From: CAZHCG01 sp046484285
GTDB lineage: Bacteria > Myxococcota_A > Polyangia > JAAYKL01
Direction of reading: 5' to 3'
DNA length: 47,846 nucleotides
Assembly: GCA_046484285.1 (NCBI GenBank)
Contig: JAWOBP010000007.1
Span: 1 to 47,846 of the forward strand
Part shown: piece by piece, positions 1-7,483 of the stretch
Layout of the letters: each line of letters starts with the position of its first letter
Position numbering within the stretch: position 1 is the stretch's first letter
The notes under the pieces: generated by a model
Databases searched by the model: none
What the model was told of the DNA's origin: nothing
The model's input: only the letters and a program-made list of their open reading frames with translations
Translations under genes and position numbers: made by a program

Positions 1-374
1 AAAAACAGTGCGCTGCGGTCAACAGGAAATAGCGGTGCACCAGCGTACCGGTGCAGCGCACACCGCCCGGACTGCGTATCTGGACGACGGCGCGGTCCTT
101 GGAAACGTACGAAGGGTCGTTCCAGAACAGCTCCACCGCCTCCGGTCCCTGGACGTACGGCGTCCCATCCTGGCCCGTGCCCGGAGGCGCCTCGGGAGGA
201 ACCGCTCCCTCGCTGTCGAACGAGACCTGCCGGTCAGGCTGCCGGGGCACGGCGCCGGGGTTCTCGGTGCAAGCTGCGAGCATCGCGGTCATCGCGAGGA
301 AGGGGATATATCCCCCCCCCGATCCTGCGATACACAGTCCTGCCGCCGCTCATCTTTCTTTTTCGAGCTTTCAT
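1..374 (-). CDS. Trypsin-like (S1) serine protease lipoprotein, 3'-truncated by the window edge, frameshifted at a G9 tract
   Basis: Reading the minus strand, the protein runs through a lipobox (LAAC), a Pro/Gly-rich linker and a segment ending RYFLLTAAHCF at the window edge. TAAHC is the catalytic-histidine motif of S1 proteases; Asp and Ser would lie outside the window. The best start is the ATG at 374-372, with GGAGG five bases upstream. It gives a basic N-region (MKARKRKMSGG), but that frame is out of register with the lipobox because of nine G's (C's on plus) at 312-320. With eight G's the frame runs from MKARKRK through YIPFLAMTAMLAAC into the protease, an ideal lipoprotein signal. The only in-frame ATG after the tract leaves an implausibly short signal of seven residues. 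The family is clear. Whether the gene is phase-variable, mutated or mis-sequenced is not. Confidence 0.8.
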
Positions 375-414
375 CTCCCCCTCCTCGGTGTCTGGTGAGA
401 CGTTCTATTTCTCC

Positions 415-442
415 ATATTAGCGTATCGCGTAAAACAATCAA
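415..442 (-). promoter_or_regulatory. Predicted sigma70-type promoter of the S1 protease gene
   Basis: On the minus strand TTGATT (442-437) and TAATAT (420-415) are separated by 16 bp, about 40 bp upstream of the protease start at 374. The AT-rich patch stands out in GC-rich surroundings. Prediction only. Confidence 0.45.
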
Positions 443-480
443 GAGTCGATCGGATCGAGCACTCCGCGCCGTGGGGAGCC

Positions 481-1197
481 CTAAAGCGCGGATGGCTCCC
501 CGGTCCGGTGCATCTCGATCACCGCCTCGTGGGCCGCGCGGCGGAGGTCCTCCTTGTCCGCCATGCTCTTGCCGCTCGTCTCGATCGGTCTCCCCACGAT
601 CAGCTCCACCGGGCCGGGCCGGACGGCCAGGCGGTGCCTGGGCACCACCTCGAACGTCCCGCGCACCGCCAGCGGCAGAATCGGCACTCCCGACCTGATC
701 GCCAGCACGAACGCCCCGGACTTGAAGCGCTGCACCTCGCCGTTCGGGCTGCGCGTCCCCTCGGGAAACACGACCAGCGACGGACCCTGGCGAATCCGCT
801 CGGCGGCGCGCCTGATCGAGGCCCGCGCGCGCCGGGATCGGCCGCGGTCGACCGGAATGAAGCCGGCCAGCCACATCGACCACCCGAACAGGGGGATGAA
901 GAACAGGCTGCGCTTGGCCAGGAATCGAATCGCCCCGGGCAGGCCGTTCATCAGCACCGGGATGTCGAGCTGGCTCTGGTGGTTGACCACGATCACGTAG
1001 GAACGCTTCCAGTCCGCGTTTTCGGCGCCCCGCACCGAGAGCTTCACTCCGGCCAGGCACAGGATCTGCCTGGCCCAGTGCCGCTGGGCCAGCCACAGAT
1101 AGAGCCGCCCTCTGGGATCGACGATCGCCGAGATCACACCGATCGCGGCCCAGACGACCGTCCACAGCACCAGCACCACGGAGCGCGCGTTCGGCAT
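481..1197 (-). CDS. plsC: 1-acyl-sn-glycerol-3-phosphate acyltransferase (PlsC family)
   Basis: This 238-residue protein should transfer an acyl chain to lysophosphatidic acid to make phosphatidic acid at the inner membrane. Motif I is NHQSQLD (His-X4-Asp, around residue 72) and the later acceptor-binding motif is FPEGTRSP; both are hallmarks of the PlsC/LPLAT family. An N-terminal hydrophobic stretch (VVLVLWTVVWAAIGVI) would anchor it in the membrane. The length is normal for PlsC. It is the last gene of a closely spaced minus-strand run, 21 bp after the EI24-family gene. That fits a role in envelope lipid supply. The exact acyl acceptor cannot be read from the sequence. Confidence 0.93.
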   Translation of the reverse strand: MPNARSVVLVLWTVVWAAIGVISAIVDPRGRLYLWLAQRHWARQILCLAGVKLSVRGAENADWKRSYVIVVNHQSQLDIPVLMNGLPGAIRFLAKRSLFFIPLFGWSMWLAGFIPVDRGRSRRARASIRRAAERIRQGPSLVVFPEGTRSPNGEVQRFKSGAFVLAIRSGVPILPLAVRGTFEVVPRHRLAVRPGPVELIVGRPIETSGKSMADKEDLRRAAHEAVIEMHRTGEPSAL

Positions 1198-1218
1198 TCT
1201 CTCCTCTCGGCCCTTTGC

Positions 1219-2085
1219 TCAGTCGTCGCGAGTCGCCTCGCCCGCCCGCCTGTCCCGGCGGTCCTCCGGCCCCAGCGAGATCGCCAGCCGCGTTCCGCCC
1301 GTGACCGCCCCCGGCCAGACGAGCACGAAGCCCAGCGGAATCATCAGCGCCAGGATCACGGCCGTGCCGAAACCGGCCAGCGCCCAGCGGTGCCGCCGCG
1401 CGAAGGCCAGCCGCTCCTTCCAGCTGTACCCGCGCCTGGCCAGCGTCCAGTCCACGTAGTCCATTCCAAAATACTTGGCCAGCAGGTAGCCGCCGAAACC
1501 GATGTAGACCAGGTGGCCGATCACCGGGATGATCCAGGACAGGATCAGCAGCGGAATCAGCCAGGCGGCCTTGAGGCCGAGGCGCGCCAGCTCGAAGGCC
1601 ACGGTGTGACCCAGGTCGGCCAGCAGAAAACGGATGCTGAGCGGACGCGGCTCCCAGCTGCCGATGATCCCCTCGGTCTGCTCCGAGATGAAGTCGTTGA
1701 ACGGCGCCACCATCACGACGAACGCCGCCGCGGAGCTGACGACGGTGACGAAGAAGAACGCTACCCAGACCACGACCACGAGCGCGCTCCACAGGCAGTG
1801 CTTGATCCCCCACCAGGCGTCCTGCTCGGGCTCGGCCCACAGCCAGGCCACCACGTCGTCCGCCAGGTAGGCGAAGCCGATCCAGCCGCCGACCAGGATC
1901 AGGGCGCCGAGCAGCATCGGCGGCACGTAGAGCTTGGCCAGCTCGCGGTGATCCACGTAGGCGAAGCGCAGCCCTCCCAGCAGATGACGAAAGCCGGCGG
2001 CGAACCCCAGCGCCGTGCCCTTGGCCGCCCGCACCGGACGGGCCAGCGCGTCGCTGCGCCTCTCCTCTCCCGAGTCCCCGCTCAT
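1219..2085 (-). CDS. EI24/CysZ-family multi-pass membrane protein
   Basis: The 288-residue product has a hydrophilic N-terminus and then several hydrophobic helices (KLYVPPMLLGALILVGGWIG, ALVVVVWVAFFFVTVVSSAA, AWLIPLLILSWIIPVIGH, WALAGFGTAVILALMIPLGF). The spacing and motifs such as RFLLADLGHTVAFELARLG and LLAKYFGMDYVDWTLARRGY are typical of the EI24 domain family, which includes the sulfate transporter CysZ. In this phylum such proteins are mostly uncharacterised, so a sulfate role is not assumed. Its ATG overlaps the TGA of the MlaD gene (ATGA, 2082-2085), showing translational coupling, and PlsC follows after 21 bp. A lipid-linked job is a reasonable inference. Confidence 0.8.
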   Translation of the reverse strand: MSGDSGEERRSDALARPVRAAKGTALGFAAGFRHLLGGLRFAYVDHRELAKLYVPPMLLGALILVGGWIGFAYLADDVVAWLWAEPEQDAWWGIKHCLWSALVVVVWVAFFFVTVVSSAAAFVVMVAPFNDFISEQTEGIIGSWEPRPLSIRFLLADLGHTVAFELARLGLKAAWLIPLLILSWIIPVIGHLVYIGFGGYLLAKYFGMDYVDWTLARRGYSWKERLAFARRHRWALAGFGTAVILALMIPLGFVLVWPGAVTGGTRLAISLGPEDRRDRRAGEATRDD

Positions 2086-3596
2086 CCGCTGGGCACGCTG
2101 GGGGAGAAGGCCAGGATCGATTTGAGATCCTCGTCGTTGAAACGAACCATCATGCCGATGAAGTAGTCGCGGCTCTCGTTTAGCGAATCGTTGATACCCC
2201 CCACGATGTAGAGGTGGCGCAAGAACTCGATCGCCGCCATCCCCTTGAGGCGCGGGTAGACGTCCTCGCCGAAGCGATACAGGTCGGTCGACAATTCGAC
2301 CCGATCGCGCAGCAGGTGGATGTCGAGCCCCAGCCCGCCGGAGCTCTCCTTGATCCCGAAGCGGAAGGTGGCGAAGCGCAGCCGGCGCGCGAACATTAAC
2401 GAGAACAGCAGGCTGTCGCGCGTCACGTAGCGCACCTCGCGGTACTGGGCCGGCTCGTCGGGGTTGGTCGACTGCACCACGGTCTCGCGCCGCGCGGTGG
2501 CGCCGCGGGGATCGTAGATCGCCTCGATCAGGTAGTACTTGTCCTCCCGCGGCTGGAGGCGGAGCTGCAAGATGGTCTTCATCGAGTTCTCGTAGAAGTT
2601 GAACTCGCCGGCCAGCCCCACGATCGTCTTCAGCGCGGTGATCCTGTGGACGAACCCGCCCACGTCGTCCACCACGTTCTCGACATCGTCGATCAGCTTG
2701 TCGTCCTTGAGCAGGCGTCCGACCGTGCCCTCGCCCTCGGCCACGCCCTGGGAGACGTCGCCCACGTCGTCCAGCACGCGGTCGAGCTTGGAGACCGCCA
2801 CGCGGATCTCCTCGAGCGTCTCGCCGGCGGTCGTGACCGCCTCCCCGGCCTGCTCCTGGTTCTGCTCCACGAACTCGCGCAGCGCCGAGGTGATCTCCCG
2901 CATGTCGTTCACGATCTGCTCGAGGCCGGGACGCGCGCTGGCGGTGATTCCGTCGATGTTCTCCAGCGTGCGGTTGACCGTCTCCTGGTTCTGCTCGAGC
3001 AGCTCGTTGATCGAGACCGAGATGTCCTTGAGATTGGCGAGCACCTCTCCCATCTGGCGGCCGCCCTCCTCGGATCCGAACACGCGGCGCAGGTTGCCCG
3101 TGACCTGCTCTATGTCACCGGCGATCGTGTCGACCTGGTCGAACAGCCCCGAGACCTCCGCCTCGATTCGATCGCCGTCCTCGACCCGCCCGGTCTCGGG
3201 ATCCCCCGGCGAGAGCACGATCAGGTAGTCGCCGGTCACGACCGAGCCGACCATCTTGTTCGCCTTGGCGTCACGGTAGAGCGGCACGTCGCCCTCGACC
3301 GCGACCGTGACGCGCGCGCCCACCATCCGCTTGCGCTCCGCCGCTCCGGCGTCGGCCGCACCCGCGTCGTCGAAGTAGGTCATCAGCTCTATCTCGTCGA
3401 TATAGCCCACCGGAATGCCGGCCATCGTGACCCGCGAGCGCTCCACCAGCCCGCTGGCGTCCGGGAACAGGGCCCAGACGCGGTACAGGTCGCCCGACGT
3501 GCTCGACTCGTCGACCATCTTCAACGTGTAATACAGACCCACGCCGGCAAGCAGCGTCACCATACCCACGGCTATTGCGTTTCGTGTCGTCCGCAT
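2082..3596 (-). CDS. MlaD/MCE-domain lipid-transport protein
   Basis: The protein has an N-terminal membrane anchor (AIAVGMVTLLAGVGLYYTL) and then an MCE domain with VWALFPDASGLVERSRVTMAG and GIPVGYIDEIEL, the classic 'GL..GS.V...G..VG.V' pattern. A long helical segment follows (around residues 170-330, many NQE, LEEI and DDV stretches), including GEGTVGRLLKDD, a motif common after MCE domains. The C-terminal 170 residues are beta-rich (REDKYYLIEAIYDPRG, RFATFRFGIKESSGGLGLD), as in many deltaproteobacterial MCE proteins. The known role is phospholipid shuttling between membranes. No MlaE or MlaF is next to it here. I chose ATG 3596 (MRTTRNAIAVG); a TTG nine codons upstream is possible but has a poorly placed ribosome site. 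Confidence 0.88.
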   Translation of the reverse strand: MRTTRNAIAVGMVTLLAGVGLYYTLKMVDESSTSGDLYRVWALFPDASGLVERSRVTMAGIPVGYIDEIELMTYFDDAGAADAGAAERKRMVGARVTVAVEGDVPLYRDAKANKMVGSVVTGDYLIVLSPGDPETGRVEDGDRIEAEVSGLFDQVDTIAGDIEQVTGNLRRVFGSEEGGRQMGEVLANLKDISVSINELLEQNQETVNRTLENIDGITASARPGLEQIVNDMREITSALREFVEQNQEQAGEAVTTAGETLEEIRVAVSKLDRVLDDVGDVSQGVAEGEGTVGRLLKDDKLIDDVENVVDDVGGFVHRITALKTIVGLAGEFNFYENSMKTILQLRLQPREDKYYLIEAIYDPRGATARRETVVQSTNPDEPAQYREVRYVTRDSLLFSLMFARRLRFATFRFGIKESSGGLGLDIHLLRDRVELSTDLYRFGEDVYPRLKGMAAIEFLRHLYIVGGINDSLNESRDYFIGMMVRFNDEDLKSILAFSPSVPSG

Positions 3597-3680
3597 GACT
3601 ACAGCGGCCTCATGGTATCCCAAACCTCCCGATCGGCGAACCCCGGTCGGTCGAGACGAGGCGAGCCCGCGGCGCCGGGC

Positions 3681-3839
3681 TCAGAACAGCGCGTAGATGA
3701 ACGGCGCCACCGCCGAGCCCTCGGAAACGACGAGCAGCACGCCGAGCAGGACCAGCGCCAGCACGATCGGCAGAAGCCAGAACTTCTTGCGCACCCTCAT
3801 GAAACGCCACAGCTCGGCGAAAAGCGACAGCTTGGACAT
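3681..3839 (-). CDS. SxtK-like (DUF5989-type) small membrane protein
   Basis: This is a 52-residue protein: a basic amphipathic N-terminus (MSKLSLFAELWRFMRVRKKF), one strong transmembrane helix (WLLPIVLALVLLGVLLVV) and the tail SEGSAVAPFIYALF. The tail and length match the small SxtK/DUF5989 proteins that sit beside O-carbamoyltransferases. A good Shine-Dalgarno (GGAGG, six bases before the ATG) supports it as a real gene. It lies 18 bp after the SxtJ-like gene. Molecular function is unknown. It probably forms a membrane complex with SxtJ and the carbamoyltransferase, as inferred from their repeated co-occurrence. Confidence 0.82.
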   Translation of the reverse strand: MSKLSLFAELWRFMRVRKKFWLLPIVLALVLLGVLLVVSEGSAVAPFIYALF

Positions 3840-3857
3840 GGCCCATCCTCCCTGGGG

Positions 3858-4274
3858 TCAGAATTGCCTCTCGAGCCGCTCGCGCCTGTCCCCTTCGGCG
3901 TCGCGGACGCGCCAGTAGCTCTCCGCCCGGCGGTCGATCCGCTCGTCGAGAAACCTCTTGCCCAGCAGCCTGCCGATCAACCCCATCGGCGTCAGCACCA
4001 GGTAGAACAACACCGAAAGGAGAATCCTCGAAACGACGAATCCCAACGCCAGCGCCAGCAGCATCCACGGGATCTGGAGCGGCTTGAGCGCGGCGGGAAG
4101 CACCAGCGCCAGCAGCGACGTCAATCCTCCCGCCGCGACCAGCGTCCACCAGTGGGGCCACTCCTTCCACCACAGAAATGCGCCGATCGCCTCCAGCGCC
4201 ACTCCGATCACCAGCCCGAAGCCGCGCAGGTCCTTCCTGGTGGAGCTGATATTTTTCAATGCGCCTTTCAGCAC
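3858..4274 (-). CDS. SxtJ-like membrane protein
   Basis: The 138-residue protein starts with GTG (GGAG upstream) and reads MLKGALKNISSTRKDLRGFG. It then has about three hydrophobic segments (FGLVIGVALEAIGAFLWW, WWTLVAAGGLTSLLALVLPA, ILLSVLFYLVLTPMGLIGRL) and a basic tail LLGKRFLDERIDRRAESYWR. The TPMGLIGRLLG...YW pattern fits the SxtJ family, first named in saxitoxin clusters but widespread beside carbamoyltransferases. It sits 18 bp after the carbamoyltransferase gene and is almost surely co-transcribed. Biochemical role is unknown. It is placed here by family resemblance and by its neighbours. Confidence 0.82.
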   Translation of the reverse strand: MLKGALKNISSTRKDLRGFGLVIGVALEAIGAFLWWKEWPHWWTLVAAGGLTSLLALVLPAALKPLQIPWMLLALALGFVVSRILLSVLFYLVLTPMGLIGRLLGKRFLDERIDRRAESYWRVRDAEGDRRERLERQF

Positions 4275-4292
4275 CGCATCTTCTCCGATCCG

Positions 4293-6137
4293 TCAGTCCA
4301 GCTCGAAATCGTCCCGCCGGTCGTCGTTCTCCGGCGGACGCTGCTCGGCCTTGTCCAGCAGGTAGCGGCCGATCACCAGGTAGTCCATCTCGGTGCGCAG
4401 AAAACAGCGCACCGCGTCCCGGGGAGTACAGACGATCGGCTCGCCGCGCACGTTGAACGAGGTGTTTATGATCACCGGACAGCCGCTCCGGCGACGAAAG
4501 GCGTCGATCATCTCGTGGTAGAGGGGATTGGTCTCGGCGTGCGCCGTCTGCACCCGCGCGGAGAAATCTACGTGGGTGACCGCGGGCACCTCGGAGCGCA
4601 CCACGTCCAGCTTGTCCAGCCCCGTCAGCGCGCGCTCCTCTTCCCTCAGCTCCCTTCTCTTGTCCGCTGCCACGTCGGCCACCAGCAGCATGTAGGGGCT
4701 GGCCCTGTCGAGTTCGAACCATTCCGAGACGTGCTCGGCCAGCACCGTGGGAGCGAACGGCCTGAAGCTCTCGCGGAACTTGATCTTGAGGTTCATCCTG
4801 CGCTGCATATCGCCCGAGCGCGCGTCGCCGATGATCGAGCGGCTTCCCAGCGCGCGCGGGCCGAACTCCATCCGCCCCTGGAACCATCCGATCACGTTGC
4901 CCTCGGCCAGCAGCTCGGCCGTGGTGGCGGCGACCCGCTCCGGGTCGAGAGGCCGGTGGGGAATCCCTTCCTTGTGCAAAAAAGCCCCGATCTCGTCGTC
5001 GTCGAACTCGGGCCCCAGGTAGGATCCGCGTTGCGCGTCCCGGCCCTCGCACGGCTCGCGGGGCTCGCCGAGGTAGTGGTGCCAGCCGATCAGCGCCGCG
5101 CCCAGCGCGCCGCCCGCGTCTCCGGCCGCCGGCTGGATCCAGATCTCGTCGAACAGCCCCTCGCGCAGCAGGGCCCCGTTGGCCACGCAGTTGAGCGCCA
5201 CTCCGCCGGCCAGACACAGGTAGCGCGCCCCTGTCTCGCGCTCGACGTGCCTGGCCATGCGCAGCACGACCTCCTCGGTCACCTCCTGCACGGAGCGGGC
5301 CAGGTCCATCTCCCGCTGGGTCAGCTCGCTCTCCGGCTTGCGCGGCGGGCCGCCCAGCAGCTCGTGAAAGCGCGGGCCGGTCATCGTCAGCCCCGCGCAG
5401 TAATTGAAGTAGGACATGTCCAGCTTGAAGGAGCCGTCCTCCTTCAAGTCGATCAAATGATCGAGGATCAGCTGCTTGTAGGTGGGACGACCGTACGGAG
5501 CCAGCCCCATCACCTTGTACTCGCCGGAGTTGACCTTGAAACCGGTGTAGTAGGTGAACGCCGAGTAGAGCAGACCCAGCGAGTGGGGAAAAGAGACTTC
5601 GCCCATCAGCTCGACGCGGTTACCCTTCCCGCGGCCGTAGCTGGTGGTCGACCACTCGCCGACTCCGTCCATCGTCAGGATCGCCGCCTCCTCGAAAGGA
5701 GAAGGGAAAAAGGCGCTGGCCGCGTGCGACTCGTGGTGCTCGGGGAACAGGATCCGGCCCGAGTACTTCAGCTCCTTGCGGATCCGGTCCTCGATCCACA
5801 GCTTCTGCTTCATCCAGAGGCTCATCGCCTTGACAAAGGAGGCGACGCCCCGCGGCGCGTATTGCAGGTAGGTCATCAAGAGCCGCTCGAACTTGAGCAG
5901 CGGCTTGTCGTAGAAGACCACCAGATCGAGCCGCTCGCCGGGAACGTCCAGCACCTCCAGGCAGTAGCGGATCGCCTCGGTGGGATAGCGGTGGTCGTGC
6001 TTGCGGCGGCTGAAGCGCTCCTCCTGGGCCGCGGCGACGACGCGTCCGTCCCGCAACGCGCAGGCGGCGCTGTCGTGGTAGAAAGCAGAGATCCCCAGAA
6101 TCGTCCGCCCGGCAGAGGCGTTTTCCCGGCCTGTCAT
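4293..6137 (-). CDS. O-carbamoyltransferase (NodU/CmcH/SxtI family)
   Basis: The 614-residue enzyme has the two-part carbamoyltransferase architecture. The N-terminal Kae1-like part has ILGISAFYHDSAACAL and AQEERFSRRKHDHRYP, then CLAGGVALNCVANG near the middle. The C-terminal part has GRMEFGPRALGSRSIIGDAR, FAPTVLAEH and INTSFNVRGEPIVCTPRDAV. The family first makes carbamoyl-AMP from carbamoyl phosphate and ATP, then moves the carbamoyl group to a hydroxyl on a sugar or natural product. The substrate is unknown here. SxtJ- and SxtK-like genes follow immediately and a divergent SGNH hydrolase sits upstream. The start at 6137 puts ILGISAFYHD at about residue 13, slightly longer than usual; the Shine-Dalgarno is weak. 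Confidence 0.92.
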   Translation of the reverse strand: MTGRENASAGRTILGISAFYHDSAACALRDGRVVAAAQEERFSRRKHDHRYPTEAIRYCLEVLDVPGERLDLVVFYDKPLLKFERLLMTYLQYAPRGVASFVKAMSLWMKQKLWIEDRIRKELKYSGRILFPEHHESHAASAFFPSPFEEAAILTMDGVGEWSTTSYGRGKGNRVELMGEVSFPHSLGLLYSAFTYYTGFKVNSGEYKVMGLAPYGRPTYKQLILDHLIDLKEDGSFKLDMSYFNYCAGLTMTGPRFHELLGGPPRKPESELTQREMDLARSVQEVTEEVVLRMARHVERETGARYLCLAGGVALNCVANGALLREGLFDEIWIQPAAGDAGGALGAALIGWHHYLGEPREPCEGRDAQRGSYLGPEFDDDEIGAFLHKEGIPHRPLDPERVAATTAELLAEGNVIGWFQGRMEFGPRALGSRSIIGDARSGDMQRRMNLKIKFRESFRPFAPTVLAEHVSEWFELDRASPYMLLVADVAADKRRELREEERALTGLDKLDVVRSEVPAVTHVDFSARVQTAHAETNPLYHEMIDAFRRRSGCPVIINTSFNVRGEPIVCTPRDAVRCFLRTEMDYLVIGRYLLDKAEQRPPENDDRRDDFELD

Positions 6138-6194
6138 GCTGAAAGGGACGCTACACGAGAGGTGATCTCCGAGCAAGCGCCGCCGATCGGATCG

Positions 6195-6221
6195 GTGACA
6201 GACCGCCGGCCGGGGTGTCAC
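6195..6221. promoter_or_regulatory. Inverted repeat in the carbamoyltransferase/SGNH divergent promoter region
   Basis: GTGACA (6195-6200) and TGTCAC (6216-6221) form a perfect 6-bp inverted repeat with a 15-bp spacer in the 136-bp region between two divergent genes. It could be an operator shared by both. No clear core promoter was recognised beside it. Confidence 0.3.
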
Positions 6222-6273
6222 TCGGCTCGCGCCGGGGTAGGATGAGATTGCCCAAGGCTGCGAAAGGATGGCG

Positions 6274-7341
6274 ATGAGCGACTTCCAAAAGAAGATCTCG
6301 GGATTTTTCGAGCGGATCGGAATGATCGTGTTCACCCTGACCTTCTTCTTCCTGCTGGTGGAAAGCTGTACTCGCGTTGCCGACATCGCGCGCGGCAACC
6401 CGCTTTTGGGAGCCAACCAGCAAGAAGCGCTGTTCGAAAACCATCCCTACCTGCTCAAGACGCCCAGACCGGGCGCAGAGTTCAACAGGTACCACGTCAA
6501 CTCCCGCGGCTTCAGAGGCGCGGAGTTCGAGCTGCCCAAGCCGAAAGGCACGATCCGGCTGCTGACCCTGGGCGGCTCGGGAACCTGGGATCCGCGCAAC
6601 GAGGACGACGAGACCTGGTCGGCACAGCTGCAGCGGATGCTCAACGAGCGCTCCGGGGAGGAGGTCCGCTACGAGGTGATCAACGGCGGCGTGCCCGGCT
6701 ACAACTCGGCCGAGTCGTTGATGAACTTCATCTGGCGCGGAGCCCACGTGGATCCCGACGGCGTGCTCGTCTACCAGGGCTACAACGACTTCAAACCCAA
6801 CCGGGAGCCCGGCTTCGAGCCGGATTACTCGCACTTCCGCGATCGCGACGCCTCGCTGGCGCGCCGAATAGTCCGCTCCAGCCGCTTTCTCTACTACTTC
6901 AGCCGCTGGCTCCCGCAGCGGGGGCGTCTCGGGGACGCCTATGACGAAGTGACCCGTCCCGGAATCGAGGCCTTCTCGCGCAATCTGCGGAACATCGTCG
7001 TGCTGGCCCGCGATCGCGACATCGTCCCGCTGCTGGCCACCTACGGGATGTCGGTGACCAGGGAGAACCACGAAAAACACCCGGAGAAGCTCGACGGGCT
7101 GGCCAGGCACCTGCCCCGGCTGACCGTCGAGGGGGTGATCGACGCTCACCGCAAGTACAACCGAGCCGTACGGGAGCTGGGGGAACTCGCCGAGGTGCCG
7201 GTCGCGGACGTTGCCGCGGCCGTACCCCAGGACTTCGAGCACTTCGGCGATCACTGCCATTACACGAAGAAGGGCGCGCGTCTGGTAGCCGAAACCCTCG
7301 CCCCGTTGGTGAAGGAACACCTGCGGCCCGGCCCCATCTGA
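6274..7341 (+). CDS. Membrane-anchored SGNH/GDSL-type hydrolase
   Basis: This protein of about 355 residues starts with an uncleaved anchor (GMIVFTLTFFFLLVESCTRV). It carries degenerate SGNH blocks: LTLGGSGTWDPRN (block I, nucleophile Ser), INGGVPGYNSAE (block II, Gly), YQGYNDFKPN (block III, Asn) and FGDHCHYTKKGARLVAE (block V, Asp and His). SGNH enzymes are serine esterases or acetyltransferase partners acting on glycans or lipids. Head-to-head placement with the SxtI/J/K-like set suggests it works on the same surface glycan or lipid, which is inference. ATG 6274 is preferred because AAGGA lies five bases upstream; an in-frame ATG six bases earlier is too close to that site. Confidence 0.85.
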   Translation: MSDFQKKISGFFERIGMIVFTLTFFFLLVESCTRVADIARGNPLLGANQQEALFENHPYLLKTPRPGAEFNRYHVNSRGFRGAEFELPKPKGTIRLLTLGGSGTWDPRNEDDETWSAQLQRMLNERSGEEVRYEVINGGVPGYNSAESLMNFIWRGAHVDPDGVLVYQGYNDFKPNREPGFEPDYSHFRDRDASLARRIVRSSRFLYYFSRWLPQRGRLGDAYDEVTRPGIEAFSRNLRNIVVLARDRDIVPLLATYGMSVTRENHEKHPEKLDGLARHLPRLTVEGVIDAHRKYNRAVRELGELAEVPVADVAAAVPQDFEHFGDHCHYTKKGARLVAETLAPLVKEHLRPGPI

Positions 7342-7483
7342 CAGTCCCACGCCGACAAAGCGACCGAACGGCCCGATTGGGGGCTTGCCCGAGTGGGTCA
7401 AAGCTGCAACACTCATATCGACGGCCTCTGGCCCCGGGCGCGGCCCGCGATACGCGCGGAAACCCGCTTAGGCGAGGCTCGAT

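Noticed and set aside
1..421. Plus-strand frames at the left edge
   Set aside because: Antisense to the trypsin-like protease, whose lipobox and TAAHC motif on the minus strand are convincing.
3681..6137. Saxitoxin-like biosynthesis cluster
   Set aside because: Only the I/J/K-like trio is present. No amidinotransferase, polyketide synthase or oxygenases of that pathway are seen, and the trio is common outside it.
2646..6245. Very long plus-strand open frame of about 1200 codons
   Set aside because: It lies opposite MlaD, SxtK/J-like and the carbamoyltransferase, all with clear motifs. It is a shadow typical of GC-rich coding DNA, with His/Arg/Gln-rich sequence.
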